Shown here: one piece after another, positions 50,276 to 59,160 of the stretch
Numbering within the stretch: position 1 is the first letter of the stretch
How the letters are laid out: every line of letters starts with the position of its first letter
Assembly (NCBI RefSeq): GCF_003640395.1
Contig: NZ_RBZQ01000006.1
Location: forward strand, 1-64,000
DNA from: Stutzerimonas urumqiensis
GTDB lineage: Bacteria; Pseudomonadota; Gammaproteobacteria; Pseudomonadales; Pseudomonadaceae
DNA length: 64,000 nt
Direction: 5' to 3'
Made by a program: the position numbers and the translations under genes
The notes under the pieces: model-generated
What the model saw: only the letters and a program-made list of their open reading frames with translations
What the model was told of the DNA's origin: nothing
Databases searched by the model: none

Positions 50276-52234
50276 TCAGGTGCCGATCACGCCGCCGTCT
50301 TCCTTGGTGACCAGCACCGTGGTGGAGCGGGCGCGGGTTTTGCCGTCGCTGGCCGGGTAGCTCAGTTCCGGGTGCTGGATGTTGACCCACATGGCGCGGT
50401 AGTCCGGTGACCAGGTGATGCCGGTGACTTCGCAACCGCGCGGGCCGACCAAGAAGCGTTTGACCTCCCGCGTGCGCGGGTCTGCGCAGAGCAGCTGGTT
50501 GCAGCCCATCGCCTGCATGGGGGCTTCGGTGTCGTCGTAGTCGGTCTCGATCCACAGGCGACCGTCACGGTCGAAGGCCAGGCCATCGGGCGAGGAGAAG
50601 ATGTCGCCGTCGATGGTGCCGATCAGGTTCACCGGCACCGGCTTGCCGGTGGTGTCCCTGGCGCCTGGCTGTTCACCGGCGAGCAGGAAGATCTCCCAGT
50701 CGAAGGTGGTCGCCGTCGGGTCGCCGTTCGCTTCGTTCCAGCGCAGGATATGGCCGTGCAGGTTGTTCGGGCGGCGGTTGGCGATGTTCACCGGCTGCTT
50801 CGTCCCGCGACCATCGTTGTTGGTCAGGGTGACGTAGACCTCGCGGGTGGTCGGGTGGATGGCGACCCACTCCGGGCGATCCATCGGCGTGGCGCCGAGC
50901 TGATCCGCCGCGGCGCGCGCGTTGAGCAGCACCTCGGCCTGACTGGCGAAGCCGTTCTCGACGGTCAGGCCGTCCTGCCCGTGCACCAGCGCCAGCCACT
51001 GGCCCTTGCCGCCGCCGTCAAAGCGCGCGACATAGAGCGTGCCCTCGTCCAGCAGGTCGCGATTGGCGGCCAGGTTCTCGTCATCGAACCGCCCGGCCGG
51101 GACGAACTTGTAGATGTACTCACCCTTGGTGTCGTCGCCCGAATAGATCGCCATGCGACCGTCGTCGCCCAGCGAGAGCACCGAGCATTCCCGGCAGTAG
51201 CGGCCGAAGGCGGTGCGCTTGACCGGCTGGCTATCCGGGTCGAAGGGGTCGACCTCGACCACCCAGCCGAACCGGTGCGGTTCGTTGACGTAGCCGCCGT
51301 GCGGCTGCTCGTCGTCCGGCGTTGCGTCGAAGCGCGGGTCGACCGTCTCCCAGGCGTACAGCTTGCTCGGCCCTTCGGTCGCCAGGCCGTAGCGCTTGTG
51401 CGAGACGCGCCGGGCGTAGTCCTCGGCGTCACGGTTGACGAAGTAGTTGTGCCAGTTCTCTTCGCAGATCAGGTAGGTGCCCCAGGGCGTGAAGCCGCTG
51501 GAGCAGTTGTTTAGCGTGCCCAGCACCTCCAGGCCGCTCGGGTCGCCGGCGGTCTTCATCTGTGCGTGGCCGGCCAGCGGGCCGCTGATGCGCATCGGTG
51601 TCATGGCCGAGAGGCGGCGGTTGTAGCGCGAGGGCAGCACGCGCTGCCAGTGGCCGTCGCCGTCCTTCTTCACCTCGATGATCGAGAGCCCATGCGCGGC
51701 CTGCTCCTTGCGGACTTCGTCGAGCGGGCGCTTGCCGTCGACGATGGTCATGCCGTCGGGGTGCAGCGTCGGGTTCACGTACTCGTGGTTGATCACCAGC
51801 AGGCCGTGGCCGTTGGGGTCGTCCGGAAAGGGGAAGAAGTGCATGCCGTCATGGTTGTCGCCGGCCTGCTTGAGCTGCGCCTGCCAGTCGTCGCTGGCGT
51901 CGGGGTGCCAGTCCGGTGCGTCGGCCAGCACCGCGTCGCCCCAGGAGAAGAACGGCTGGGCGCGGTAGCCGGGCGGCACGATCACCTGGTCGAAGTCGAC
52001 CGCATGCTGGGTCGGAACGCCAGTAAAACCCATCAGCGCGTCGGGCCGGGCGGCGCGGGCGATGCTGGCGCCGCCGGCGAGAAAGCCGAACGCCGCGGCC
52101 CCCAGCCCGCCCTTGAGCAGATTGCGTCGGCCGCGATCGACCAGCCTGTCGAGGCTGGGCTCGCCGGTCGGGTTGATGGAGCGGTCGTCGGCCGCTTCGA
52201 CGGTGGCGTGGAATTCGCTGAAGTTCTGGCTCAT
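50276..52234 (-). CDS. phoX: PhoX-family alkaline phosphatase
   Basis: A 652-residue DUF839/PhoX enzyme. The Tat signal is at residues 33-62 (VDRGRRNLLKGGLGAAAFGF), so it is exported folded with its Fe-Ca cofactor. Family blocks include GMHFFPFPDDPNGHGLLVIN followed by HEY, NCSSGFTPWGTYLICEENWH, GRYCRECSVLSLGDD, EYIYKFVPAGRF, RPEWVAIHP and GLAFDRDGRLWIETD. It releases phosphate from many phosphoesters in the periplasm. It is the last gene of the operon, 12 bases after the TonB-like gene, and matches the Pho box at the head of the operon. Confidence 0.92.
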   Translation of the reverse strand: MSQNFSEFHATVEAADDRSINPTGEPSLDRLVDRGRRNLLKGGLGAAAFGFLAGGASIARAARPDALMGFTGVPTQHAVDFDQVIVPPGYRAQPFFSWGDAVLADAPDWHPDASDDWQAQLKQAGDNHDGMHFFPFPDDPNGHGLLVINHEYVNPTLHPDGMTIVDGKRPLDEVRKEQAAHGLSIIEVKKDGDGHWQRVLPSRYNRRLSAMTPMRISGPLAGHAQMKTAGDPSGLEVLGTLNNCSSGFTPWGTYLICEENWHNYFVNRDAEDYARRVSHKRYGLATEGPSKLYAWETVDPRFDATPDDEQPHGGYVNEPHRFGWVVEVDPFDPDSQPVKRTAFGRYCRECSVLSLGDDGRMAIYSGDDTKGEYIYKFVPAGRFDDENLAANRDLLDEGTLYVARFDGGGKGQWLALVHGQDGLTVENGFASQAEVLLNARAAADQLGATPMDRPEWVAIHPTTREVYVTLTNNDGRGTKQPVNIANRRPNNLHGHILRWNEANGDPTATTFDWEIFLLAGEQPGARDTTGKPVPVNLIGTIDGDIFSSPDGLAFDRDGRLWIETDYDDTEAPMQAMGCNQLLCADPRTREVKRFLVGPRGCEVTGITWSPDYRAMWVNIQHPELSYPASDGKTRARSTTVLVTKEDGGVIGT

Positions 52235-52246
52235 GGCTCGTCCGGT

Positions 52247-53044
52247 CTACTGGATACGATAGTGAAAGGTGTTGCGCACGTTCGGCACGGCCACGGGCCG
52301 ACCGTCGACCATGCGCGGCTGGTAACGGAAATTCTTCGCCGCGGCGAGTGACGGGCGGATGAACAGCGGGTGGCAGTCCGCCTCGGCCTCGGGATTCTGT
52401 ACGCGACCCTGGACATCGACGCTGTAGCGCACCGTGCAGTCGCCCTCGATGCGTTTGTCCAGCGCCCGGCCGGGATAATCCGGCGCCGTCTTGCGGATCG
52501 GCTCATAGGCGCGGCTGGCCGCGAGGCGCTCGGCCTCGGCACGGGCGGCGGCCTCGGCGGCACGCTGATCGGCCAGTCGCTGGGCTTCGCGCTCGGCGGC
52601 TTCGCGGGCCTGGGCTTCGGCACGTTCGCGCGCTTGGCGTTCCCGCTCCCGCTGTTCGTATCGCTGCCGTTCCCGCGCCTGGCGCTCGCGCTCGGCGGCC
52701 TGGCGTCGCTCGATCCGCTTGCGGGCCAGTGCGGCCTCGTCGACGGCTGGCGGGATGGGCTCCGGTTCGACGACTGGCGCAGGCGTGGGCGTTGCAGGTT
52801 CGGACGGCGCGGGCGGTTGGGCGACCGGCTCGGGAGTCGGCGGCGCGGGTGGCGCTGGCGTGGGCAGGCTCACCAGTTGCGTCCGCAGCGTCATCGGTGC
52901 CGCCGGTTCTTCGGGCATGGGCGAGAAGCCCTGCACCAGCAGGGCGAGCGCCAGTGCATGCAGCGCCACGCTGGTGACGATGCCGCGCAGGTGCGGTTGC
53001 CAGCCGGGTCGGGCAAATGGGGCTGCGAGGATCAGGCTGCTCAT
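52247..53044 (-). CDS. TonB-family energy transducer with TolA-like coiled coil
   Basis: A 265-residue protein. An N-terminal membrane anchor (TSVALHALALALLVQGF, about 24-40) is followed by a proline-rich segment, then 90 residues of Arg/Glu/Ala coiled coil (RRQAAERERQARERQRYEQR and onward), and a TonB-type C-terminal domain (APDYPGRALDKRIEGDCTVR, NFRYQPRMVDGRPVAV). The long charged helix is typical of TolA rather than TonB, whereas the C-terminus is TonB. It lies directly after the TolQ- and TolR-like genes (TGACATG junction) and should energise the receptor at the head of the operon. Confidence 0.85.
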   Translation of the reverse strand: MSSLILAAPFARPGWQPHLRGIVTSVALHALALALLVQGFSPMPEEPAAPMTLRTQLVSLPTPAPPAPPTPEPVAQPPAPSEPATPTPAPVVEPEPIPPAVDEAALARKRIERRQAAERERQARERQRYEQRERERQARERAEAQAREAAEREAQRLADQRAAEAAARAEAERLAASRAYEPIRKTAPDYPGRALDKRIEGDCTVRYSVDVQGRVQNPEAEADCHPLFIRPSLAAAKNFRYQPRMVDGRPVAVPNVRNTFHYRIQ

Positions 53045-53045
53045 G

Positions 53046-53495
53046 TCAGGGCGCCTCGGTGATCAGCCCGATCTGCTGCACGCCCTGGCGTTGCAGCGCG
53101 GCGATGCAGGCGACCACCGCACCGTAGTCGGCGCCGTGGTCGCCGCGAATGTACACCTGGGTTTCGGGCCGCTCGGCTACCAGCGCCCCGACGCGCGCGG
53201 TCATGTCGGCCAAATCCTCGGCGGTCTCGCTGCGGGTTTCGATGTCCAGCTCGCTGCCCAGGTGCCAGTAGAAGCGGCCGTCGGCCTGCACCGACAGCGT
53301 GACGATGCGCTGCTGGCTGTTGGCGGCCAGCGCCTCGGCCGCCACCTTCGGCAGCTCCAGTTTCACGCCCTGGGTGAGCATGGGCGCCGTGACCATGAAG
53401 ATCACCAGAAGTACCAGCATCACGTCGATGTAGGGCACCACGTTCATTTCCGCCTTGGGCGCGTGCGTGCCGGCGGCTCTGCGCAGGACGGCCAT
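53046..53495 (-). CDS. ExbD/TolR-family motor protein
   Basis: A 149-residue protein with one N-terminal helix carrying the proton-path Asp in VVPYIDVMLVLLVIFMVTAP, then a periplasmic domain (GVKLELPKV, YIRGDHGADYGAVVACIAAL, IGLITEAP). The PYIDVMLVLLVIFMVTAPxLTQG block is TolR-type rather than ExbD-type. It forms the ion-driven motor with the TolQ-like protein encoded two bases upstream, and powers the TonB-like protein downstream. Confidence 0.9.
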   Translation of the reverse strand: MAVLRRAAGTHAPKAEMNVVPYIDVMLVLLVIFMVTAPMLTQGVKLELPKVAAEALAANSQQRIVTLSVQADGRFYWHLGSELDIETRSETAEDLADMTARVGALVAERPETQVYIRGDHGADYGAVVACIAALQRQGVQQIGLITEAP

Positions 53496-53497
53496 GT

Positions 53498-54205
53498 TCA
53501 GGCCGCCTGCGCCAGCGGGGTGGCGGTGTGCAGGGTGCGGTGCAGCCGGCCCTGCACTTCATTGGCGAAGGCGTAGTAGCGGGCCATCAGGCTCTGGGTG
53601 CGCGCGGCGAAGCGGTTGTAGGCGATGACCGCCGGGATCGCCGCGAACAGGCCGATGGCGGTGGCGATCAGCGCCTCGGCAATGCCCGGGGCCACGGTGC
53701 TGAGCGTCGCCTGCTGCACCTGCGACAGCCCGAGAAAGGAATTCATGATGCCCCAGACGGTGCCGAACAGGCCGATGTAAGGGCTGACCGAACCGACCGT
53801 GGCGAGGAACGGCAAGCCTTTCTCCAGGCGCTGCTCCTGCTCGGTGAGCGTCACCGCCAGGCCGTGCTCGACGCCCTCGAGCACCGTTTCCGGCGCGATA
53901 CCGGGCTCGCGGCGCAGCTCGGCGTAGCTGCGGTAGCCGGTCTGGAACAGCAGCCGGCCGCCGGCATCGAAGGCCGCGCCTTCGCCCAGCGCGCGAGCGA
54001 GCCGGGCGAGGTCGGGCGTCGCGCGCAGGGATTGCCGGACGGCGTTCAGTTCACGTTCGCTACGGCGCAGCACACCGGCGCGCCAGACGATCAGGTACCA
54101 GCTCGACAGCGAGGCGAGCAGCAGCACCAGCATCACGCCCTGCACCAGCAGGCTGGCCTCGCTGATCAGGCCCCAGACGGTCATCTGTTCGAGGGTGGCG
54201 TGCAT
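53498..54205 (-). CDS. ExbB/TolQ-family motor protein
   Basis: A 235-residue inner-membrane protein with three helices: about 15-38, 128-150 (ATVGSVSPYIGLFGTVWGIM) and 168-195 (VAPGIAEALIATAIGLFAAI). The SPYIGLFGTVWGIMNSF and APGIAEALIATAIGLFAAIPA blocks are TolQ-like. AAGGAGA precedes the ATG. With the following TolR-like and TonB-like genes it forms a dedicated energising complex, separate from the cell-division Tol-Pal system, which is not in this window. Confidence 0.9.
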   Translation of the reverse strand: MHATLEQMTVWGLISEASLLVQGVMLVLLLASLSSWYLIVWRAGVLRRSERELNAVRQSLRATPDLARLARALGEGAAFDAGGRLLFQTGYRSYAELRREPGIAPETVLEGVEHGLAVTLTEQEQRLEKGLPFLATVGSVSPYIGLFGTVWGIMNSFLGLSQVQQATLSTVAPGIAEALIATAIGLFAAIPAVIAYNRFAARTQSLMARYYAFANEVQGRLHRTLHTATPLAQAA

Positions 54206-54293
54206 GTCTGTCTCCTTTTGCGGCCGAGTCGGCCGGACTATTCGATTACAGCCGCGTTACCGTGCGATGACGGCGACGCGGCGGCGGTGGGCT

Positions 54294-56216
54294 TCAGGGC
54301 AGCTTCAGGGCGCGGGCGATGTCGGCCCAGGCGGCGTACTTGAAGTTCTGCGCGGTCTCGGGCATCCGCTTGCGGCCGTCCTGCACCACCAGCATGCCGG
54401 CGTGCCAGGGGCCGCCGAGGTTGGCCGAGGTGACTTCCAGGCCGTCGGTCTCCGAGGCGCCATCGATGCCGCGCTCGGCATTCAGGCCCAGGCGGAAGGC
54501 GCCGCGCAGGCGGTAGGGCGGGGCGGCATCGAGCACCAGGTAGCTGTCGTTGCCCTGGCTGGAAACCACCAGGTAGCTGTGACCGGCCGTGCGGTAGAGC
54601 GCGAGCCCTTCGACGTCCGCATGCAACGCCTCGCCCACCTCGATCACCGGTTCGAGGCGCGGCTCGACCTCGGCGCGCGCATCCAGCGACCAGACGCCGT
54701 GCTTCTCTTCGCCGACGTACAGGCGCTGGCCGGCATCGTCGGCGACGCAGCCTTCGGGCTGGCTGTCGACCTTGAACTGGCGGACCCGCACGGCGCGGAT
54801 GCTGCCGTCGCGGCCGTCGAGCCGGTATTGCAGGAAGCGGCCGTCCTTGTCGTTGGGCAGCGCGTGGATGCTGCCGTCCTGGTCCTGGAACAGGCACAGG
54901 CCGTAGATGTCCTTCAATGGCGTCGGCGCGAGGCCCAGCTCGCTGACGACGCCGGACTGCCGGTCGATGGCGAAGAGGTGCAAGGCGTTGCGGTCGCGGT
55001 TGCTCGCCACGGCGAGGTCGACCGTGCGATCGCCGAGGCGGAAGTTCGGGCGCACGTCGACGTTGTTCAGCCGACCGACCGGCAGGCTCTGCAGCAGCGT
55101 GCCGGCGAGGTCGTAGACCATCAGCCCGCCCTGCTTGTCGGTGCCGAGCACGCGGCTGCGCGTGGCATCGGTGGGGTGCACCCAGATCGCCGGGTCATCG
55201 GCCGCGTCGCCGAGGCTCGGCACCGGTTCGGTCTGTGCCTGCACCGGCACGACCGGCAGCGACGCCTCGGTTTCGGCGGCGCTGGGGCGCCAGTCGAGCG
55301 TGCCGCCATGCAGCCCCTCGTCATGGGCGATCAGCAGCTCGACGCCGCCGACTGCGGGGCGGACGCTGAGCTGCTCGGCATCGTCCAGATCGCCGAGGGC
55401 GAGGGCCGGCTCGGCCTGCCAGCCGGCGCTGCCGTCGCGGTAGCGCAGCAGCTGGCGGGCTTCGGCGTCGAGCAGCAGCACGCCGCCGGGTACCACGGCC
55501 ATGCCGGCGGCACTCTTGGCGATGTTGCCGAAGGGCTGCATCAGGGCGACCGGCCGGCGCTTCAGCTCGGCCTCGGGGTGCGCGTCGTAGGCCCAGAGGC
55601 CGACGCCGGCCTCGTTGACGTACAGGCGATCACGGCTGTCGTCGACCTGGCAGTGCTCGCTTTCCGGCGGCAGGGCGAGACCGCGCACGCGGCGCGGCGT
55701 CACCAGGCGGGTGTCCTGGCCGACCAGCCACTGCTCGCCCTGGCCTTCTTCGCCGACCAGAAAGAGAAAGACGTTGCGCGCGGCATCGCGGTACAGGCAC
55801 AGGCCTTCGACCTTGAACGCGGGCTGCGGCAAGGCGAGCGGGGTGGACCCGTGCTGGCCGTCCTGGAGCGTCATCAGCACCGGGGTCTGGCGATCCAGGT
55901 CCATCGTCGCGACCAGCAGGCCATCGGCGCTGACGCGGTGGTCGGTCGGGCCGTAGAAGCCGGCGCGATGCGCCAGGGTGCGGCCGCTCCCGTCGAGCAG
56001 GCGCAGGCCGTCACGGCCGGCGAGCAGGCGGTCGGCGTCGAGGTTGGAGCCGTCGGTGGCGATCAGTTGGGCGGCTTCCAGGCCGTCCGTGCGGGCGGTC
56101 GACCAGGCGGAGAGCGCGAGGCCGGCCGGCGCGCTGGGCGCGGGCGTGGCGGCCGACTGGCAGCCGGCGACGGCGAGGCAAAGGGCAATCCATAGCGGTT
56201 TGCGGATGAAGGTCAT
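54294..56216 (-). CDS. Beta-propeller 3-phytase lipoprotein
   Basis: A 640-residue lipoprotein (lipobox LAVAGC, lipidated at about Cys 19). The C-terminal propeller, about 285-640, has the phytase core DDPAIWVHPTDATRSRVLGT, TDKQGGLMVYDL, GRLNNVDVRPNFRL and AVASNRDRNALHLFAID, whose acidic residues bind calcium and phytate. The N-terminal half repeats a propeller outline with weaker motifs (DHRVSADGLLVATMDLDRQ, GEQWLVGQDTRLV), so it is a double-propeller phytase with one decayed unit. It sits just after the TonB-dependent receptor (53 bases). It removes phosphates from inositol hexakisphosphate at the cell surface or in the periplasm. Confidence 0.9.
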   Translation of the reverse strand: MTFIRKPLWIALCLAVAGCQSAATPAPSAPAGLALSAWSTARTDGLEAAQLIATDGSNLDADRLLAGRDGLRLLDGSGRTLAHRAGFYGPTDHRVSADGLLVATMDLDRQTPVLMTLQDGQHGSTPLALPQPAFKVEGLCLYRDAARNVFLFLVGEEGQGEQWLVGQDTRLVTPRRVRGLALPPESEHCQVDDSRDRLYVNEAGVGLWAYDAHPEAELKRRPVALMQPFGNIAKSAAGMAVVPGGVLLLDAEARQLLRYRDGSAGWQAEPALALGDLDDAEQLSVRPAVGGVELLIAHDEGLHGGTLDWRPSAAETEASLPVVPVQAQTEPVPSLGDAADDPAIWVHPTDATRSRVLGTDKQGGLMVYDLAGTLLQSLPVGRLNNVDVRPNFRLGDRTVDLAVASNRDRNALHLFAIDRQSGVVSELGLAPTPLKDIYGLCLFQDQDGSIHALPNDKDGRFLQYRLDGRDGSIRAVRVRQFKVDSQPEGCVADDAGQRLYVGEEKHGVWSLDARAEVEPRLEPVIEVGEALHADVEGLALYRTAGHSYLVVSSQGNDSYLVLDAAPPYRLRGAFRLGLNAERGIDGASETDGLEVTSANLGGPWHAGMLVVQDGRKRMPETAQNFKYAAWADIARALKLP

Positions 56217-56269
56217 CGTGTGCGTCCAGGCAACGGCAGGCGCGCCCACGGCGGGCGCGCTGCCAGGCA

Positions 56270-58792
56270 TCAGAAGTGGGTGAAGGTCAGGCCGACTTTG
56301 TACGTCGGGCCGTATTCCTCGTACTGGGCGTTGTACGAGCGGCTGCCGGTATAGACGTAGTAGCTCTCGTCGGTGAGGTTCTGCGCCTCGAACGACAGCT
56401 GCAGGCCCTTGGTGAGGAAGTAGCGGGCGCTGAAGTCGACGAACAGCTGGTCGTCGGCGTAGAGGTCATGCGCCGCATCGTCGATACCGGCGACTTCGGC
56501 CAGGTAATCCGACTTGTAGTTGGCCGACAACCGCAGGCTCAGGCGGTCGTCCTCCCAGCCGAGCATCAGGTTGCCGACCCGGTCCGACTGGTTCGGCAGG
56601 TCGATGTCGCGCTCGAGCGTCCGGCTGGCGTCGGCGCTGTAGCCGGTGATGCTGGCGTCCGACCGGCTGAAGGTGGCGTTGGCACCGACCAGCACGCCGT
56701 TCCAGGGCGCCGGCAGCCAGTCGAATTTCTGCGAGTAGGCCAGCTCCAGGCCGTAGAGCTTGGCGCTGTCGCCATTGGCGAAGCTGTCGGCCTCATCGAA
56801 CGCGGCCCAGTCGCCCGTGCCGGCGAGGTCCGTGTTGTAGATGAAGTGGTCGATGTCCTTGTAGAAGACGTAGGCCGACACCACGCCGGCGCGGCCGAGG
56901 TAGTGCTCGATGCCGAGGTCCAGGTTCATCGATTCCAGCGGGTCGAGCGTCGGGTTGCCGAAGCTCGCCTCGTCGCCGTCGATGACGAAACCGGGCGCGA
57001 GCTGGCCGAAGGTCGGGCGCACCACCGAATTGGTCCAGGCGGCGCGCGCCAGGGTGTCGTCGGTGAGCTGGTAGCGCAGGTGCAGGCCCGGCAGCCAGTG
57101 GTGGTAGTCGTTGTTTTCCTCGACCGCCTCGAAGGCGCCGTCGCGCAGGCCGGTGCCCTTGGCGCTGAACTCGGTACCTTCGAAACGCACGCCGGCGATG
57201 ATGCGCAGCGCATCGATGTCGATGGTGTTCATCAGGTAGGCGGCGTCGATGTCTTCCTGCATGGTGAAGTCGTTCACCCGCGATTCTTCGGCGTTGTAGT
57301 AGTCGTCGCGGTCGAGCCCGGCGAGCAGCCGCTCGATGGCACCGGCGCTGATGCCGGGGCCGAAGTTGCCCAGGCCATAGTCGACGCGACCGTCGCCGAA
57401 CTGCGTGAGGTTCAGCTCGGCATCGCTGAAGGCGTCGTCCAGGTCCTCGTACACCCAGGCTTCGAGGTCGTTGTCCTTGTCGCGGCGGCTCAACTTGCCG
57501 CCGAACTTCACCTGGCTCCAGTAGCCGTTGACGTCGTAGTCGCGGGCGAGGTCGAGGCGGATGTTCTTCTCGGTGTCGGTGGTGTCCTGCGTTTCCCACT
57601 CAACTTCGTCGAGCGTGAAGTTGCTCGCGTCGTAGAACGCGGAGCCGATCGACAGCCGCGGCTTGCGGGTGCCGCTGAAACCGGCGTCGGCGAAGTCGTC
57701 GTTGCCTTCGAAGGTGGCGCTGGCGAGGTGGCCGGGGGTGTCCTCGCTGGAGCGGCTGTAGCCGACCTGGCCGCTGACCGTCCAGAGGTCGATCATGCGC
57801 TCGCCGCCGAACACGTAGGACTGGATCTCCTGCGTCTCCTCGCGGCTCTTGAGTTCCCGCGCGCCTTCGGCGTCCCCGCGCTCGCCGGGCAGCTGCGCAT
57901 CGGCGAACTCGATCACGTTGGCGTGGCGGGTCTCGGTGTCCTTGAAGCGACTGTAAAGGGTGCGCAGGTAATAGCTGGAGTAATCGTCGGGGCGGTAGTC
58001 GAAGTTGAGCCCAAGGCCGCTGCGCTCGCGCTCGATCTGGTAGTCGCGCTGCTCGAACTCCTCCAGCCGGGCGCCGTCTTCGAAGTCCCAGGCACCGCCG
58101 GTCTCGACGTTGTCGGAGCCGAACTCGCGTTCCTGCCAGCTGAAAGCGGCCGCGACGCCGAAGTTGTCGACGCCGTCGCCAAGGCTGAAGCGCTCGCTGA
58201 TGGCGCCGGACAGCTTCGGGCTGGTCTCGCCGGCGTTCTCGTCGTAGCTGGCCTCGGTGCCGAGGGTATAGAACAGCCCGTCATGATCGAAGGCCGAGAG
58301 GCTCTCGACCTCGACCGTTCCGCCGAGGGAGTTGGCGTCCATGTCGGGGGTGAGGGTCTTGACCACCGACAGCGACTGCACCAGCTCGGCCGGCAGCACG
58401 TCGAGCGCCACGGCACGGCGGTCGCTTTCCGGCGCCGGCACCAGCGTGCCGTTGATGGTCACCGCGCTCAGGTCCGGCCCCAGGCCGCGCACGCTGACGA
58501 AGCGGCCTTCGCCCTGGTCGCGCTCCACCGAAAGGCCCGGCAGCCGTTGCAGCGCTTCGGCGGCATTCTCATCCGGCAGCTGGGCCACGCCGTCGGCGTG
58601 CACCACGCTCTTGACGCTGTCGGAGGCGCGCTGGTCATGCAGCGCTTCGCTGATGCTGGCGGCCTGGCCGATCACCTCGACGTGTTCGAGTTCGATCGGC
58701 TCGGCGGCCAGCAGCGGGCCGGCGGCGATGGCGAGGGTGAGGGCGCTGATGTGGAAGCCGGCGCGGCGCGCGGCGGTTGGGAACGATCGCAT
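56270..58792 (-). CDS. TonB-dependent outer-membrane receptor, phytate-associated
   Basis: An 840-residue receptor. A signal peptide ends near LLAAEPIELEHVEVIG; the TonB box lies there. The plug (about 45-165) has ASDSVKSVVHADGVAQLPDE, AAEALQRLPGLSVERDQGEG and RFVSVRGLGPDLSAVTINGT; the remaining strands form the barrel and end YKVGLTFTHF with the outer-membrane C-terminal aromatic. The plug resembles the Caulobacter-type TonB receptors for sugars and phosphorylated compounds. GGAGGA precedes the ATG at 58792. As first gene before a phytase and PhoX, it likely imports phytate, inositol phosphates or metal-phytate. Ligand is inference. Confidence 0.92.
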   Translation of the reverse strand: MRSFPTAARRAGFHISALTLAIAAGPLLAAEPIELEHVEVIGQAASISEALHDQRASDSVKSVVHADGVAQLPDENAAEALQRLPGLSVERDQGEGRFVSVRGLGPDLSAVTINGTLVPAPESDRRAVALDVLPAELVQSLSVVKTLTPDMDANSLGGTVEVESLSAFDHDGLFYTLGTEASYDENAGETSPKLSGAISERFSLGDGVDNFGVAAAFSWQEREFGSDNVETGGAWDFEDGARLEEFEQRDYQIERERSGLGLNFDYRPDDYSSYYLRTLYSRFKDTETRHANVIEFADAQLPGERGDAEGARELKSREETQEIQSYVFGGERMIDLWTVSGQVGYSRSSEDTPGHLASATFEGNDDFADAGFSGTRKPRLSIGSAFYDASNFTLDEVEWETQDTTDTEKNIRLDLARDYDVNGYWSQVKFGGKLSRRDKDNDLEAWVYEDLDDAFSDAELNLTQFGDGRVDYGLGNFGPGISAGAIERLLAGLDRDDYYNAEESRVNDFTMQEDIDAAYLMNTIDIDALRIIAGVRFEGTEFSAKGTGLRDGAFEAVEENNDYHHWLPGLHLRYQLTDDTLARAAWTNSVVRPTFGQLAPGFVIDGDEASFGNPTLDPLESMNLDLGIEHYLGRAGVVSAYVFYKDIDHFIYNTDLAGTGDWAAFDEADSFANGDSAKLYGLELAYSQKFDWLPAPWNGVLVGANATFSRSDASITGYSADASRTLERDIDLPNQSDRVGNLMLGWEDDRLSLRLSANYKSDYLAEVAGIDDAAHDLYADDQLFVDFSARYFLTKGLQLSFEAQNLTDESYYVYTGSRSYNAQYEEYGPTYKVGLTFTHF

Positions 58793-58848
58793 GGGTGGGG
58801 TCCTCCCGGTCTTTCCAGGCCGGGCGACGGCCCGACGACTGGGAGCGG

Positions 58849-58882
58849 ACGCTAGGTGCGGCAGATGACGGTGCCGTGACAG
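58849..58882 (-). promoter_or_regulatory. Pho box and -10 driving the phytase/PhoX operon
   Basis: On the minus strand CTGTCAC-GGCA-CCGTCAT (58865-58882) agrees at 12 of 14 half-site positions with the PhoB consensus CTGTCAT-N4-CTGTCAT. Ten bases after it stands TAGCGT (58849-58854), where PhoB-dependent promoters place their -10. The start codon is 57 bases further. Confidence 0.8.
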
Positions 58883-59160
58883 CGATGGCCCCGCCCGCCG
58901 CAAACACCGGCGATGAAGCGCTTTTGCCGGGCCATTTGCGCCGAAATGACCCGTCGGACCGCTCGGATCGGCGGAAGAACGGCCAGCGTTCGGCCGGCTT
59001 GTCGATCATTCGCGCCAGCAACCGCGGGCGTTGCTACGGTCACCGCGTCGACAGCCGGCGCCGAATCGCAAAAATGGGCTGAGCCGAAATGACCTCCCGC
59101 CCTGCCATCTGGCTGTCATGTGGCTTTGCTCTGCTGGCGTCCGTTCACATCGGAGTGCCT

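Noticed and set aside
54195..56195. A 666-codon plus-strand frame opposite the phytase
   Set aside because: No domain; the minus strand has the phytase signature and lipobox.
56276..58855. An 859-codon plus-strand frame opposite the TonB receptor
   Set aside because: The translation is Val/Ala/Gly-rich without motifs, while the minus strand encodes a full receptor with plug and barrel.
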